Below are positions 29,327 through 39,578 of a stretch of 52,764 bases of DNA, piece by piece. How positions within the stretch are numbered: the stretch's first letter is position 1; the number at the start of each line of letters is the position of its first letter. The DNA comes from Flavobacteriales bacterium. GTDB lineage: Bacteria; Bacteroidota; Bacteroidia; Flavobacteriales; Flavobacteriaceae. Location: the NCBI GenBank assembly GCA_004214175.1, contig SGZH01000005.1, positions 1 through 52,764 on the forward strand, given 5' to 3'. The notes beneath the pieces were generated by a model, which was not told where the DNA came from, made no database searches, and saw only the letters and a list, made by a program, of their open reading frames with translations. The position numbers were made by a program, and so were the translations under genes.

Positions 29327-31609
29327 ATGAAAAAATATTACTTTTTACTTGTTTTATTAATCAGTATAAAATCATGGGCCCAATGTGATATATCTCTTTT
29401 AAACTCAGATTCCTGGACAGTAGTTTATACTGATAGTGAATGGTCTGCAGACTATTTAGGTGAATTTGCGATTGATGGAGACCCTTCTTCTATCTGGCAT
29501 ACTGGTAGTGGAGTACCTTATCCTCACGAGATACAAGTTGATTTAGGGGCTGAGTACCCGGTTTCTGGTATTGGTATTTTGCCGCGACAGAGTCCTACAA
29601 ATGCAAAAGTTAAAGATCATGAGATTTTTTTAAGTAACGATGGTATTTCTTGGTTAGTTCAGGGTGGGGGAACTTTTAATTATATAGATGATAGTGATAC
29701 AGCTTTAAAACAGTCTACTTTTCATGCGGTTGATGCAAGATATCTAAAAATTATTGGACTTTCAGGTTACGCTGATGATTATATGGCTATAGCAGAATTA
29801 GAAGTTTACCAAGATTTACTTTGTTCACCTACTGGTCAAAATAATCAACTAATCACTTTTGAGGAGATATCTGATAAAGGGACTGAGGATGATCCTTTTG
29901 AGGTGATTGCATCTTCAAATTACGGATTAGACCTTACTTTTGAAATTGTATCAGGTCCAGCATCAGTTAATAACAATATAATTACATTAACCGGAGCTCC
30001 AGGAGTTGTTGAGTTAAAAGCTACACAAGCTGGGAATGAGGATTATTATCCATCAGAAAATTCTACTTATTTTGAAGTTATTGATCTGTCTTTGTATTAT
30101 CCGGAGGTAACAACTTCATTCATAGATGATTTTCCGCTAGAAATGCCCTCTTTGATGGCATATCCTATTTATATAAATTCTTCAATAATTATATCAGATG
30201 ACTTAATCGATATTCAACAAGTGGATTTACTTATTGGAGGAGAGACTTTTACTGCTGAAGAACAAAATGGTTTTTATTACCATCTTTGGACTCCCACTTC
30301 TTATGGAAGTCATACAATAGATATAAAAGCAATTGCTAGCAATGGAAATGAGTCGATAATTACAAGAAACATTGATGTTACAGATTCTTATGCTACTCAA
30401 ACAGTTGGAACTTTAGAGGATATAGTTATCGAATTTGGAGGAGAAAATAGTCGTTGGTATTACGGAACCTACAACCTACCTCAATTTGTTGGAGTTTATA
30501 ACAATTTAAATGCTTTTTTAGATGTAGAATGCCCTAACATTTCAGGTGGTTGCGATGATTGGGACCGATGGGCACATATCGATATAAAAGCTCCAGACGG
30601 AAACTGGGTACAGTTGATCCGATATATAACACCCTATGGGGTTGGATGCGATCACGAATTAGATGTAACGGATTATTCTTCTTTATTACAAGGCCAAGTA
30701 GAATTTAGAGTTTTTATTGATACCTGGGGAACAGGAGGTTGGCAACTAACTTTAGATATCGATTATACTGTAGGAATACCAACTTTTCCTTACAGCACAG
30801 TTACAGAAACTTGGGATGGAAGTTATAGTTTTGGTAATCCAGCGAATTTACAGCCAGTAGAAACTTATACTGCTGGTCTTACAGATGAGGTTGAGGCATC
30901 TTTTTTAAGATTATCTAATACGGGTCACGGTTGGGGAAGTAATAATACAGGAAATGCTGCAGAATTTTTTAGTGCCTATCATTATATTGATGTAGATAGT
31001 GAACAAATTTTTATTCAACACTTATGGAACTATTGCAACCCTAATCCCGACAATTGTACAGGGCAACAAGGTACATGGCAGTATAACAGGGCAGGCTGGT
31101 GCCCTGGGGCTATTGCACCTCCACATATTTACGATTTAACACCTTATATCGGAACCTCTATTGATATAGACTATCGTTTTCATCCTACTTATGAAGATTT
31201 TTGTCATCCAAATAATCCGGAATGTATTTCTGGTGTAACCTGCTCAGATTGTAATGATGGTTATAACCCTGTATATTACGTGGATGGTCAAATAATTAAC
31301 TATAGTAGTCAGCCCATTGTTTATGGAAATTATTTAGGAATTAATTCTACTAATGAATTAATTTTTAATGTTTCTGTCTATCCAAATCCCTCAAACGGGT
31401 TTTTTAATATTCATACTGATAGTTTTGATGGTAATACAAGGGTTACTGTGTATTCTATAGATGGAAGTTTAATCAAATCTTATTATTTTAATTCTAGCTC
31501 AGAGATGTCTAATACAAAGTTTGATTTATCCAATCTTTCTTCCGGCATTTATTTTGTTAATATTGATAATAATAAAGGTACTGGAACTAAGAAAATAATA
31601 ATTGATTAA
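29327..31609 (+). CDS. Secreted PNGase F-like protein with discoidin-like, Ig-like and T9SS C-terminal domains
   Basis: Signal peptide; F5/8-type DGDPSSIWHTGSG..PHEIQVDLG; PNGase F-like CDDWDRWAHIDIKAPDGNWVQLIRYITPY...ELDVTDYSSLL...FIDTW...NAAEFF...YNRAGWCPG; C-terminal SVYPNPSNGFFNI...SLIKSYYF...LSSGIYFVNI. Confidence 0.85.
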   Translation: MKKYYFLLVLLISIKSWAQCDISLLNSDSWTVVYTDSEWSADYLGEFAIDGDPSSIWHTGSGVPYPHEIQVDLGAEYPVSGIGILPRQSPTNAKVKDHEIFLSNDGISWLVQGGGTFNYIDDSDTALKQSTFHAVDARYLKIIGLSGYADDYMAIAELEVYQDLLCSPTGQNNQLITFEEISDKGTEDDPFEVIASSNYGLDLTFEIVSGPASVNNNIITLTGAPGVVELKATQAGNEDYYPSENSTYFEVIDLSLYYPEVTTSFIDDFPLEMPSLMAYPIYINSSIIISDDLIDIQQVDLLIGGETFTAEEQNGFYYHLWTPTSYGSHTIDIKAIASNGNESIITRNIDVTDSYATQTVGTLEDIVIEFGGENSRWYYGTYNLPQFVGVYNNLNAFLDVECPNISGGCDDWDRWAHIDIKAPDGNWVQLIRYITPYGVGCDHELDVTDYSSLLQGQVEFRVFIDTWGTGGWQLTLDIDYTVGIPTFPYSTVTETWDGSYSFGNPANLQPVETYTAGLTDEVEASFLRLSNTGHGWGSNNTGNAAEFFSAYHYIDVDSEQIFIQHLWNYCNPNPDNCTGQQGTWQYNRAGWCPGAIAPPHIYDLTPYIGTSIDIDYRFHPTYEDFCHPNNPECISGVTCSDCNDGYNPVYYVDGQIINYSSQPIVYGNYLGINSTNELIFNVSVYPNPSNGFFNIHTDSFDGNTRVTVYSIDGSLIKSYYFNSSSEMSNTKFDLSNLSSGIYFVNIDNNKGTGTKKIIID

Positions 31610-31631
31610 ATAAATTATCAGAACTTGTATT

Positions 31632-31668
31632 AAAAGATTATTTTTAAAATTGAAATAATCTTTTTTTT
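31632..31668 (+). terminator. Terminator-like hairpin with T-tract abutting the next start codon
   Basis: AAAAGATTATTT (31632-31643) / AAATAATCTTTT (31653-31664), 12-bp perfect stem, T8 to 31668, ATG at 31669. Confidence 0.7.
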
Positions 31669-33783
31669 ATGAAAATTAATTTTTGGATTGAATCAATTGC
31701 AACATTTGTCTATAATAAAGTTTTTTTAAGCTTATTGATATTCATAATTGGTTTTTTTACTTCTTATTCTCAACAAACCGAAAAAGTTGATTTCATAAAT
31801 ATTAATGCAACGGTACAACCAATATTTACTGAAAAAAAAGTTAAAGCTACTGCAACTTATACTTTTAAAATTTTAAAAAACTGCGATTCAATTTATTTGG
31901 ATGCACCCAATATTATTTTATTGAGTACTAAAAATTTTAATTCAGAAATTAAAGTGATATCAAAAAATAAAAAAATATGGTTATTCGCTGATTTTAAATT
32001 AAATAAGACATACAAGATTTCATTTAGTTATGAGGCTATTCCAAAAAAAGCCTTATACTTTTTTAAAAATCAGATATGGACTCAAGGTCAAGGTAAATAC
32101 ACCTCTAACTGGCTACCTAGTATCAATGATATGAATGATAAAATTTGGTTTCATATAAGTTATATAATTCCTTCTGAAAAAAAAATGGTAGCAAATGGTG
32201 TTTTAAAATCAATTACTAAAAAAGAAAAATTTAGTATTTGGGAATATAAAATGACTAACCCAATATCTAGTTATTTGGTGGCATTTGCAGTTGGAGATTT
32301 TTCAAAAAAAATCATAAAATCAAGCAGTAAAATTCCAATTGAATTATATTATCCAACCAATGACTCTCTTTATTTTGAAACTACCTATCGATATTCCGAG
32401 AAAATTTTTAATTTTTTAGAAAATGAAATTGGTTTTAAATATCCATGGGCAAATTACAAACAAGTTCCTCTACATGATTTTATGTACGCTGGAATGGAAA
32501 ATACTTCTGCTACTTTTTTTTCCGATGATTTTATAGTCGATTCAATAGGGTTTAATGATAGAAATTACATCAATGTTAATGCTCATGAATTAGCACATCA
32601 ATGGTTTGGTAATTTAGTTACCGAACAATCGAGTTCAGATCATTGGTTACATGAGGGTTTTGCTAGTTATTTTGCGTTATTGGCGGAAAAAGAAATTTTT
32701 GGAGAAGATTATTATTATTGGGAATTATATCAATCTGCTGAACAACTAAGATCTCTGAGTGAAGAAGGAAAAGGAGAGGCTTTAAATGATCCACAAGGAA
32801 GCTCAATAACTTTTTATGAAAAGGGTGCTTGGGCATTACATATTCTTAGAGAAAAAGTTGGCGATAAGGTATTTAAAAAAGGAATAAAAAATTATTTGTT
32901 TAAGTATCAATTTCAAAATGTAAAAATTAAGGATTTTCTGATCGAAATAGAGCTAGTTTATAGAATGAATTTAAATGATTATGAAAATGATTGGATAAGC
33001 CAAACTGAATTTCAATATGAACAAGTATACATTTCCTTAATGAAATCGAAATTTATGAGGGATTACTTTAATCTTTTATCTCTTAGACCACTCTCTATTT
33101 CTTCGAAAATAATTGATTTTGAAAAAGCATTAAATTCTTCAAATGATTTTCTTGGGCAAGAAGTTGTGTATCAACTTCAAAATGAACCGATTTCAAAAAC
33201 ATTGCCATTTTATAAAAAGGCTTTCCAAACAAATAACATAAAAATTAGACAAGCTATTGCACTGTCTATGGATAAAATACCAACGGAATTAAAAACAGAT
33301 TATGAAAGTCTGTTAAATGATAAGTCTTATATAACACAAGAAATTGCTTTCGGGAATTTATGCGCAAACTTTTATACTGAACGACCTAAATATTTAAATA
33401 AAATCGATAAAGTTATTGGTTTTAGAGATAATAATGTAAGACAGTTCTGGTTGTTTATGGCTATAATTACAAAGAAGTATAAACCAGAAAAAAAAGATTT
33501 ATATATCAACGAACTAAAGCAATATTCGTCTTCAAATTATGGATATGCAGTTAGAAAGAAAGCATTTGAGTTTATTGATTATTTAAACCTATGGGATCAT
33601 GAAACTATTTATAATTTGATCAATGCAAGTCAGCACCACTATTGGAAATTTAGAGCTTCCTCTAGAAAAATATTAAATAAATTATTAACAAATGAAACCT
33701 TTAAAAAACAAATAATTTTATTAAGAAATACATTGGATGATAAAAGCCAAAATTTTTTAAGTAAAGTGCTGGAAGAAAATTAA
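31669..33783 (+). CDS. M1 family zinc metallopeptidase (aminopeptidase)
   Basis: GMENTSATFF and VNAHELAHQWFGNLVTE...WLHEGFASYFA (GAMEN-like and HEXXH-E motifs); N-terminal signal peptide. Confidence 0.92.
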   Translation: MKINFWIESIATFVYNKVFLSLLIFIIGFFTSYSQQTEKVDFININATVQPIFTEKKVKATATYTFKILKNCDSIYLDAPNIILLSTKNFNSEIKVISKNKKIWLFADFKLNKTYKISFSYEAIPKKALYFFKNQIWTQGQGKYTSNWLPSINDMNDKIWFHISYIIPSEKKMVANGVLKSITKKEKFSIWEYKMTNPISSYLVAFAVGDFSKKIIKSSSKIPIELYYPTNDSLYFETTYRYSEKIFNFLENEIGFKYPWANYKQVPLHDFMYAGMENTSATFFSDDFIVDSIGFNDRNYINVNAHELAHQWFGNLVTEQSSSDHWLHEGFASYFALLAEKEIFGEDYYYWELYQSAEQLRSLSEEGKGEALNDPQGSSITFYEKGAWALHILREKVGDKVFKKGIKNYLFKYQFQNVKIKDFLIEIELVYRMNLNDYENDWISQTEFQYEQVYISLMKSKFMRDYFNLLSLRPLSISSKIIDFEKALNSSNDFLGQEVVYQLQNEPISKTLPFYKKAFQTNNIKIRQAIALSMDKIPTELKTDYESLLNDKSYITQEIAFGNLCANFYTERPKYLNKIDKVIGFRDNNVRQFWLFMAIITKKYKPEKKDLYINELKQYSSSNYGYAVRKKAFEFIDYLNLWDHETIYNLINASQHHYWKFRASSRKILNKLLTNETFKKQIILLRNTLDDKSQNFLSKVLEEN

Positions 33784-34304
33784 AATAATTCACTCACCTC
33801 TTTTTTTAATAATAGTAAAGCTTTATGAGATGGTGTTTCCTCATCGATAAAGTGATTTAATAAAAATGCTCTTAATTTTTCTGAATTATCCACTTTTTTA
33901 TTCATTCCTGATTGTCTTAGAACCTGAATAGTTGCATTTTTAGCTGCGGTAATAAGATTCCAGCATTCTGGACTTACATATATTTGTTGGGATAAATTAT
34001 GTTCGTACTCATTATCAATATTTTGTATTAATAAAGTCTCATATTTTTGTAATTCATCAGAGTATGGTTTTACTCTAAGTAATAGTTTATTGGGGTCAAT
34101 ACGCTCTAAAAATAGAGTTAAACGTTCATATGCTTTTAATCGAATTGGTAATATCTTTTTCTGTGCTTCTTTTTGTATTAAATAGCGTCTTCTCCCTTCT
34201 TCATTTGCCGTATGACTTTTGAAAAAATAAAATGCTACTAAACCTACTACAATAGCTGGTAACAAATAAGAAAAATAACTTAAAACAACTGTAATGTCTT
34301 CCAT
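33780..34304 (-). CDS. Conserved hypothetical protein with N-terminal membrane anchor
   Basis: Single TM near N-terminus, then charged helical region; overlaps the convergent aminopeptidase stop by 4 bp. Confidence 0.65.
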   Translation of the reverse strand: MEDITVVLSYFSYLLPAIVVGLVAFYFFKSHTANEEGRRRYLIQKEAQKKILPIRLKAYERLTLFLERIDPNKLLLRVKPYSDELQKYETLLIQNIDNEYEHNLSQQIYVSPECWNLITAAKNATIQVLRQSGMNKKVDNSEKLRAFLLNHFIDEETPSHKALLLLKKEVSELF

Positions 34305-34538
34305 AAATAATTATCTATTTAACAAATTTACAGTGTTTAATTTTATTTTACAATATTGATACTAACAATCTAGAAGTTTTAAAATAATATACGGTGACTA
34401 TAAATTGGTCAGAAAAATGTTTAGACAACTAGGTATTTATTTTTTAAAAACTGTTTATAAATTGTATATAAACCATTGAAATAATTTTGATATTTTCTTT
34501 AATTTCACAGCGATTATCCTCAAGAACACCTCTTAACA

Positions 34539-36857
34539 TTGCAAGAATATTTAAATCAACTTAATGAAGCACAATTAGCTCCTGTTTTACAGCAGCAAGG
34601 CGCTATGATTGTTATAGCAGGTGCTGGTTCTGGTAAAACAAGAGTTTTAACTTTTAGAATTGCTTATTTGATGTCTAAAGGTATTGATCCTTTTAATATT
34701 TTGGCTTTAACCTTTACAAATAAAGCAGCTAGAGAAATGAAATCTCGAATTGCACAAATTGTTGGAGGTAGTGAGGCTAAAAATTTGTGGATGGGTACAT
34801 TTCATAGTGTATTTGCAAAAATTTTGAGATTTGAAGCAGACAGATTAGGATATCCTTCTAATTTTACCATTTACGATACCCAAGATTCACAAAGTGTGGT
34901 TAGGTCAGTCATAAAAGAGCTGTATCTTGATAAAGACATCTACAAGTACAAACAGGTTTATTCTAGAATTTCTTCATACAAAAATAGTTTAATAACGGTA
35001 AAAGCTTATTTTAATAATTCCGAATTAATGGAAGCAGATGCTATGGCTAAAATTCCAAGAATGGGTGAAATTTACAAATCTTATGTAGATAAATGCTTTA
35101 AAGCAGGAGCCATGGACTTTGATGATTTATTATTAAAAACTAATGAGCTTTTAACTCGTTTTCCTGAGGTACTTGCTAAATATCAAGATCGATTTAGATA
35201 TATTCTAGTGGATGAGTATCAAGATACCAATCATAGTCAATATTTAATTATAAAAGCATTGAGCGATCGATTCCAAAATATTTGTGTAGTTGGTGATGAT
35301 GCACAAAGTATTTATGCTTTTCGGGGAGCTAATATTAATAATATTTTAAATTTTCAAAACGATTATGATAATGTTCAAGTTTTTAGATTAGAACAAAACT
35401 ATCGATCTACTAAAAATATTGTTAATGCTGCTAATAGTATTATAGAAAAAAATAAAACAAAATTGGATAAAATTGTTTGGACTGAGAATGATGAAGGTTC
35501 TAAAATATTAGTAAATCGTAGTATGACTGATGGTGACGAGGGTAGGTTTGTGGCGAGCACTATTTTTGAACAGAAAATGAATCAGCAATTAGCTAATGGA
35601 AACTTTGCAGTTTTATATAGGACCAATGCTCAATCCAGAGCCATTGAAGATGCCTTAAGAAAAAAAGATATTCCTTATAGAATTTATGGTGGCCTAAGTT
35701 TTTATCAACGAAAAGAAATTAAAGATGTATTATCTTATTTGCGGATACTTATCAACTCAAAAGATGAAGAGGCATTAAAAAGAATTATCAATTTTCCTGC
35801 ACGAGGTATTGGGCAGACAACGATTGAACGATTAATTGTGGTTGCAAATAAATACAATAGATCGATTTTTGAAGTGATGCAAAATTTGGATAAAGTTGAA
35901 ATTCAGATAAATAAGGGAACTAAATCTAAATTACAAGATTTTGTAACAATGGTTAAAAGTTTTCAAATATTAAATGAAGGTTATGATGTTTTTCAAATTA
36001 CAGAGCACGTAATTAAAAAAACAGGTTTGTTTACAGAACTTAAAAAAGACGGAACTCCTGAGGGTATAGCAAGGATTGAAAATATTGAAGAACTCTTAAA
36101 TGGTATGCGAGATTTTGTTGAAGAACAAAAGGAGTTGGCAGATACCACAGGTTCCTTAGCCGAATTTTTGGAGGATATAGCGCTTGCTACAGATTTAGAT
36201 AAAGAAACAGGCGATGAAGATAAAGTTGCTTTAATGACGGTTCATTTAGCAAAAGGATTAGAATTTCCATATGTTTTTATTGTGGGTATGGAAGAAGATT
36301 TGTTTCCAAGTGCTATGAGTATGAACACTAGGAGCGAATTAGAAGAGGAGCGAAGATTATTTTATGTAGCTATTACTAGAGCAAAAAAGCGAGCTTATTT
36401 AACTTACACGCAATCAAGATATCGTTGGGGTAAATTAATTGATGCTGAACCAAGCAGATTTATTGATGAAATAGATGAAAGTTTTTTAGAATATTTAACT
36501 ACTACAACAGAAAATAGGTATAAGCCTTTATTGGATACTGATATTTTTGGTGAGTTTGATAAAAGTAAAATAAGACTTCGAAAACCTTTAACTAATTCCC
36601 CTCCTAGAAGCCTTGGTGGTAATAATTTAAGAAAACTCCGAAGAATAAAACCAGTAACTAGCTCAGCATCAAAAAATATTGATGCTAAAGATTTAAATAT
36701 ATCGATAGGAACTATTGTTGAGCATGTCAGATTTGGCAAGGGCAATGTTATAAGAATCGAGGGATCTGGCGCAGATACAAAAGCTGAGATAAATTTTAGT
36801 AACGGAGGCCTTAAAAAGTTATTACTACGCTTTGCAAAATTAAAAGTAATAGTATAA
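34539..36857 (+). CDS. UvrD/PcrA-type ATP-dependent DNA helicase
   Basis: LNEAQLAPVLQQQGAMIVIAGAGSGKTRVL, LALTFTNKAAREMKSRI, VDEYQDTNHSQY, LMTVHLAKGLEFPYVF. TTG start. Confidence 0.94.
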   Translation: MQEYLNQLNEAQLAPVLQQQGAMIVIAGAGSGKTRVLTFRIAYLMSKGIDPFNILALTFTNKAAREMKSRIAQIVGGSEAKNLWMGTFHSVFAKILRFEADRLGYPSNFTIYDTQDSQSVVRSVIKELYLDKDIYKYKQVYSRISSYKNSLITVKAYFNNSELMEADAMAKIPRMGEIYKSYVDKCFKAGAMDFDDLLLKTNELLTRFPEVLAKYQDRFRYILVDEYQDTNHSQYLIIKALSDRFQNICVVGDDAQSIYAFRGANINNILNFQNDYDNVQVFRLEQNYRSTKNIVNAANSIIEKNKTKLDKIVWTENDEGSKILVNRSMTDGDEGRFVASTIFEQKMNQQLANGNFAVLYRTNAQSRAIEDALRKKDIPYRIYGGLSFYQRKEIKDVLSYLRILINSKDEEALKRIINFPARGIGQTTIERLIVVANKYNRSIFEVMQNLDKVEIQINKGTKSKLQDFVTMVKSFQILNEGYDVFQITEHVIKKTGLFTELKKDGTPEGIARIENIEELLNGMRDFVEEQKELADTTGSLAEFLEDIALATDLDKETGDEDKVALMTVHLAKGLEFPYVFIVGMEEDLFPSAMSMNTRSELEEERRLFYVAITRAKKRAYLTYTQSRYRWGKLIDAEPSRFIDEIDESFLEYLTTTTENRYKPLLDTDIFGEFDKSKIRLRKPLTNSPPRSLGGNNLRKLRRIKPVTSSASKNIDAKDLNISIGTIVEHVRFGKGNVIRIEGSGADTKAEINFSNGGLKKLLLRFAKLKVIV

Positions 36858-36925
36858 TTATTATTTGATTTTATAATTTTACACCTATCCTCCTTAAGAA
36901 AAAATTTCTATTTAAAAATAACTTT

Positions 36926-37543
36926 ATGGCTGAAATGATTAAAATTTATGAGGAAAATCCTAATTCAAATGATATAAAAAAAGTGGTTTCTGTACTCAGG
37001 AAAGGAGGACTTATAATTTATCCGAGTGACACGGTTTACGCCTTAGGTTGTGATATTTCAAATTATAAAGCACTAGAAAAACTTGCAAGAATTAAAGAGG
37101 TAAAATTAGAGAAAGCTAATTTTTCATTTGTCTGTGATAGTATCAGTAATATCTCCAATTATGTAAATCATATAAGTACACCCATATTTAAGATATTAAA
37201 AAGATCTCTTCCGGGTCCCTATACATTTATTTTAAAAGGAAACAACAATCTTCCTAAAGCATTTAAAAAGAAAAAAGAAGTGGGAATAAGAGTCCCTAAT
37301 AATGAAATAGCATTAGCTATTGTAAGAGAACTTGGAAATCCAATCGCCTCCACATCAATTTACGATGAAGATGAAATTGTTGAGTATACAACAGATCCTG
37401 AGCTAATTTATGAAAAATGGAACAATCGAGTAGATTTAGTTGTAAATGGAGGATATGGTGATAATATTCCGTCTACAGTAATCAATCTTTGTGGTGAAGA
37501 ACCTTTATTAATTAGGCAAGGAAAAGGAGGATTAGATATATAA
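36926..37543 (+). CDS. L-threonylcarbamoyladenylate synthase (Sua5/YrdC/YciO)
   Basis: LRKGGLIIYPSDTVYALGCD...LPGPYTFILKG...GIRVPNNEIALAIVRELGNPIASTS. Confidence 0.9.
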   Translation: MAEMIKIYEENPNSNDIKKVVSVLRKGGLIIYPSDTVYALGCDISNYKALEKLARIKEVKLEKANFSFVCDSISNISNYVNHISTPIFKILKRSLPGPYTFILKGNNNLPKAFKKKKEVGIRVPNNEIALAIVRELGNPIASTSIYDEDEIVEYTTDPELIYEKWNNRVDLVVNGGYGDNIPSTVINLCGEEPLLIRQGKGGLDI

Positions 37544-37576
37544 AAAGAGGCCGAATAAAATCAACCTCTTTTTTTA
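37543..37576. terminator. Bidirectional terminator between convergent genes
   Basis: AAAAAGAGG...CCTCTTTTTTT stem spanning the gap between the Sua5 and OmpA genes. Confidence 0.55.
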
Positions 37577-37590
37577 TATTGTCTAAATTT

Positions 37591-38451
37591 CTAGTTAATT
37601 GCAGGATCGTTTAAACCTTCTTCAATCATTGAGTAAAATTGATCAAGCTTAGGAAGAACTACAATTCTTGTTCTTCTGTTTTTAGCTCTAGTTTCTGAGG
37701 TTTCGTTTGAAGCCTTTGGAATGTATTGACTACGTCCTCCAGCAGTCATTCTTTCAGGAGCTACACCAAAATCATCTTGTAATATTCTAACTACAGTAGT
37801 TGCTCTAAGAACACTCAAGTCCCAATTATCTTTCATGCAGTCTGTTTTTATTGACTGAGAATCGGTATGACCTTCTACTAAAAATTCGAAATCTGGTTTA
37901 TTATTAACTACAGTAGCTATTTTTCCTAGAACTTCTCTAGCCTTACTAGATACATTTATACTTCCACTTTTAAATAACAATTTATCAGAAATACTCACAA
38001 AAACGACACCTTTTTCTACATTGACTTCAATATCTGTATCGTTTAGGTCTCCAAGAACGCCTTTTAAACTTTGTACAAGGGCAAGATTCACAGAATCCCG
38101 ACGGGTGATAGCATCCCTTAGCTTATTTATAGTCACATCTTTCTCTTTCATGCTTTCTAGTGACTTTTCTAGGTTCTCTGCGCCTTTAATTGTTAAATCT
38201 GTAAAGTCCCCAATTTGCTTAATTAAATCTCCGTTAGTGGCGTTTAAAGAATTAACTTGGTTTTTCAAGGTGCTGTTTTCAGCAGATAAACCTGATTTTT
38301 CAGATAAACAATCGTTTAATTTAACAGTTGCTGTGTTCAATAAATCTTGAGTATTTTTTTGTTTACTTTCAAGTTCAGCATATTTTTTACTGGTAACACA
38401 AGATGTTAAAAGTAAGCTAGAACAAGCCGCTAGGATTAGAAAATTTTTCAT
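37591..38451 (-). CDS. OmpA family lipoprotein
   Basis: Lipobox LLLTSCVTSKKY, coiled coil, OmpA domain FEFLVEGHTDSQSI...LSVLRATTVVRIL...RTRIVVLP. Confidence 0.9.
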   Translation of the reverse strand: MKNFLILAACSSLLLTSCVTSKKYAELESKQKNTQDLLNTATVKLNDCLSEKSGLSAENSTLKNQVNSLNATNGDLIKQIGDFTDLTIKGAENLEKSLESMKEKDVTINKLRDAITRRDSVNLALVQSLKGVLGDLNDTDIEVNVEKGVVFVSISDKLLFKSGSINVSSKAREVLGKIATVVNNKPDFEFLVEGHTDSQSIKTDCMKDNWDLSVLRATTVVRILQDDFGVAPERMTAGGRSQYIPKASNETSETRAKNRRTRIVVLPKLDQFYSMIEEGLNDPAIN

Positions 38452-38531
38452 AAATATTTAGTTTTAGATAAAGTTTAAAAATATTAAAACGTAGGATAGA
38501 AAAAAAAAGTATTGATGTTTTTCTAAAATTA

Positions 38532-39527
38532 TTAATTAACTTCTTTAAAAATACGATTTTTTCTTATAAAATAATTCCAAACAATCGATTTTATATGATA
38601 GTATTTAATTTGTTTTCTATTTTTAGATTTTTTGTTAATATAACTTGGAAGTAGTCTATAAAAACTTAAATGTGCTTTTATAATTGCTAATGTATGCTTC
38701 CACTTTCCTTGAATTAGAAAGTGTAATCCAGCAATACCGTCTAATAAAAGTCTAGTTAATAAAATCGTATAAACTTTTGGACTTTTTATATTTTTAACAA
38801 GCATTAAAAGGGAATTTCTAAAATTATAAAAGGTTTTTGTTGGGTTTAAATTGGATAGTGTTGCGCCGCCAACGTGATATACAGTACTATTTCCTATATA
38901 TTTTATAGTTCCACCGGTTAGTTGAATTCTCCAGCATAAATCTATTTCTTCTTGATGTGCAAAGAAGTTTTCATCAAATCCATTTAATTTTTTGAATTCA
39001 TTATTTTTTATAATTAAACAGGCACCAGTAGCCCAAAATATTTTTTTTATGTCGTTGTATTGACCCATATCTTTTTCAATAGTGTTAAAAATTCTTCCAC
39101 GGCAATAAGGGTATCCTAGTTGATCTATAAACCCACCTCCAGCACCCGCATATTCAAAATATTTTTTATTATTAAAATCTAGTATTTTTGGTTGCGCAGC
39201 AATTAAAGAAGAGTCGCTTTTAAATTCATTAATGATAGGTTCTAGCCAATTTTTAGTAACTTCTACATCATTATTTATTAAAATTAATAAGTCTTCAGTT
39301 ATATTTATCAAAGCATCGTTATAGCCTTTAGCAAATCCTCCGTTTGTTTTATTTTGGATAATAATTACCTCATTAAATCTTTCTTTTAAAAATGGTATAG
39401 ATTCATCTGTAGATGCATTGTCAGCAATATAAATGGTTGCTTCTTGAGAGTATTCAAGAACTGAAGGTAAAAATTGTTCTAATATTTTTTTCCCATTCCA
39501 ATTAAGTATGACAATAGCAACTTTCAT
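38532..39527 (-). CDS. Glycosyltransferase family 2
   Basis: KVAIVILNWNGKKILEQFLPSVL...IYIADNASTDESIPFL...LILINNDVEV...WATGACLIIK. Confidence 0.9.
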   Translation of the reverse strand: MKVAIVILNWNGKKILEQFLPSVLEYSQEATIYIADNASTDESIPFLKERFNEVIIIQNKTNGGFAKGYNDALINITEDLLILINNDVEVTKNWLEPIINEFKSDSSLIAAQPKILDFNNKKYFEYAGAGGGFIDQLGYPYCRGRIFNTIEKDMGQYNDIKKIFWATGACLIIKNNEFKKLNGFDENFFAHQEEIDLCWRIQLTGGTIKYIGNSTVYHVGGATLSNLNPTKTFYNFRNSLLMLVKNIKSPKVYTILLTRLLLDGIAGLHFLIQGKWKHTLAIIKAHLSFYRLLPSYINKKSKNRKQIKYYHIKSIVWNYFIRKNRIFKEVN

Positions 39528-39578
39528 ATCAATAAACTATTATATAAATTTAATATACAGATTCTAATTCGATTAATT

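Noticed and set aside
36404-36745. 113-aa minus-strand ORF at the 3' end of the UvrD/PcrA gene
   Set aside because: Antisense to the helicase C-terminus, low-complexity composition.
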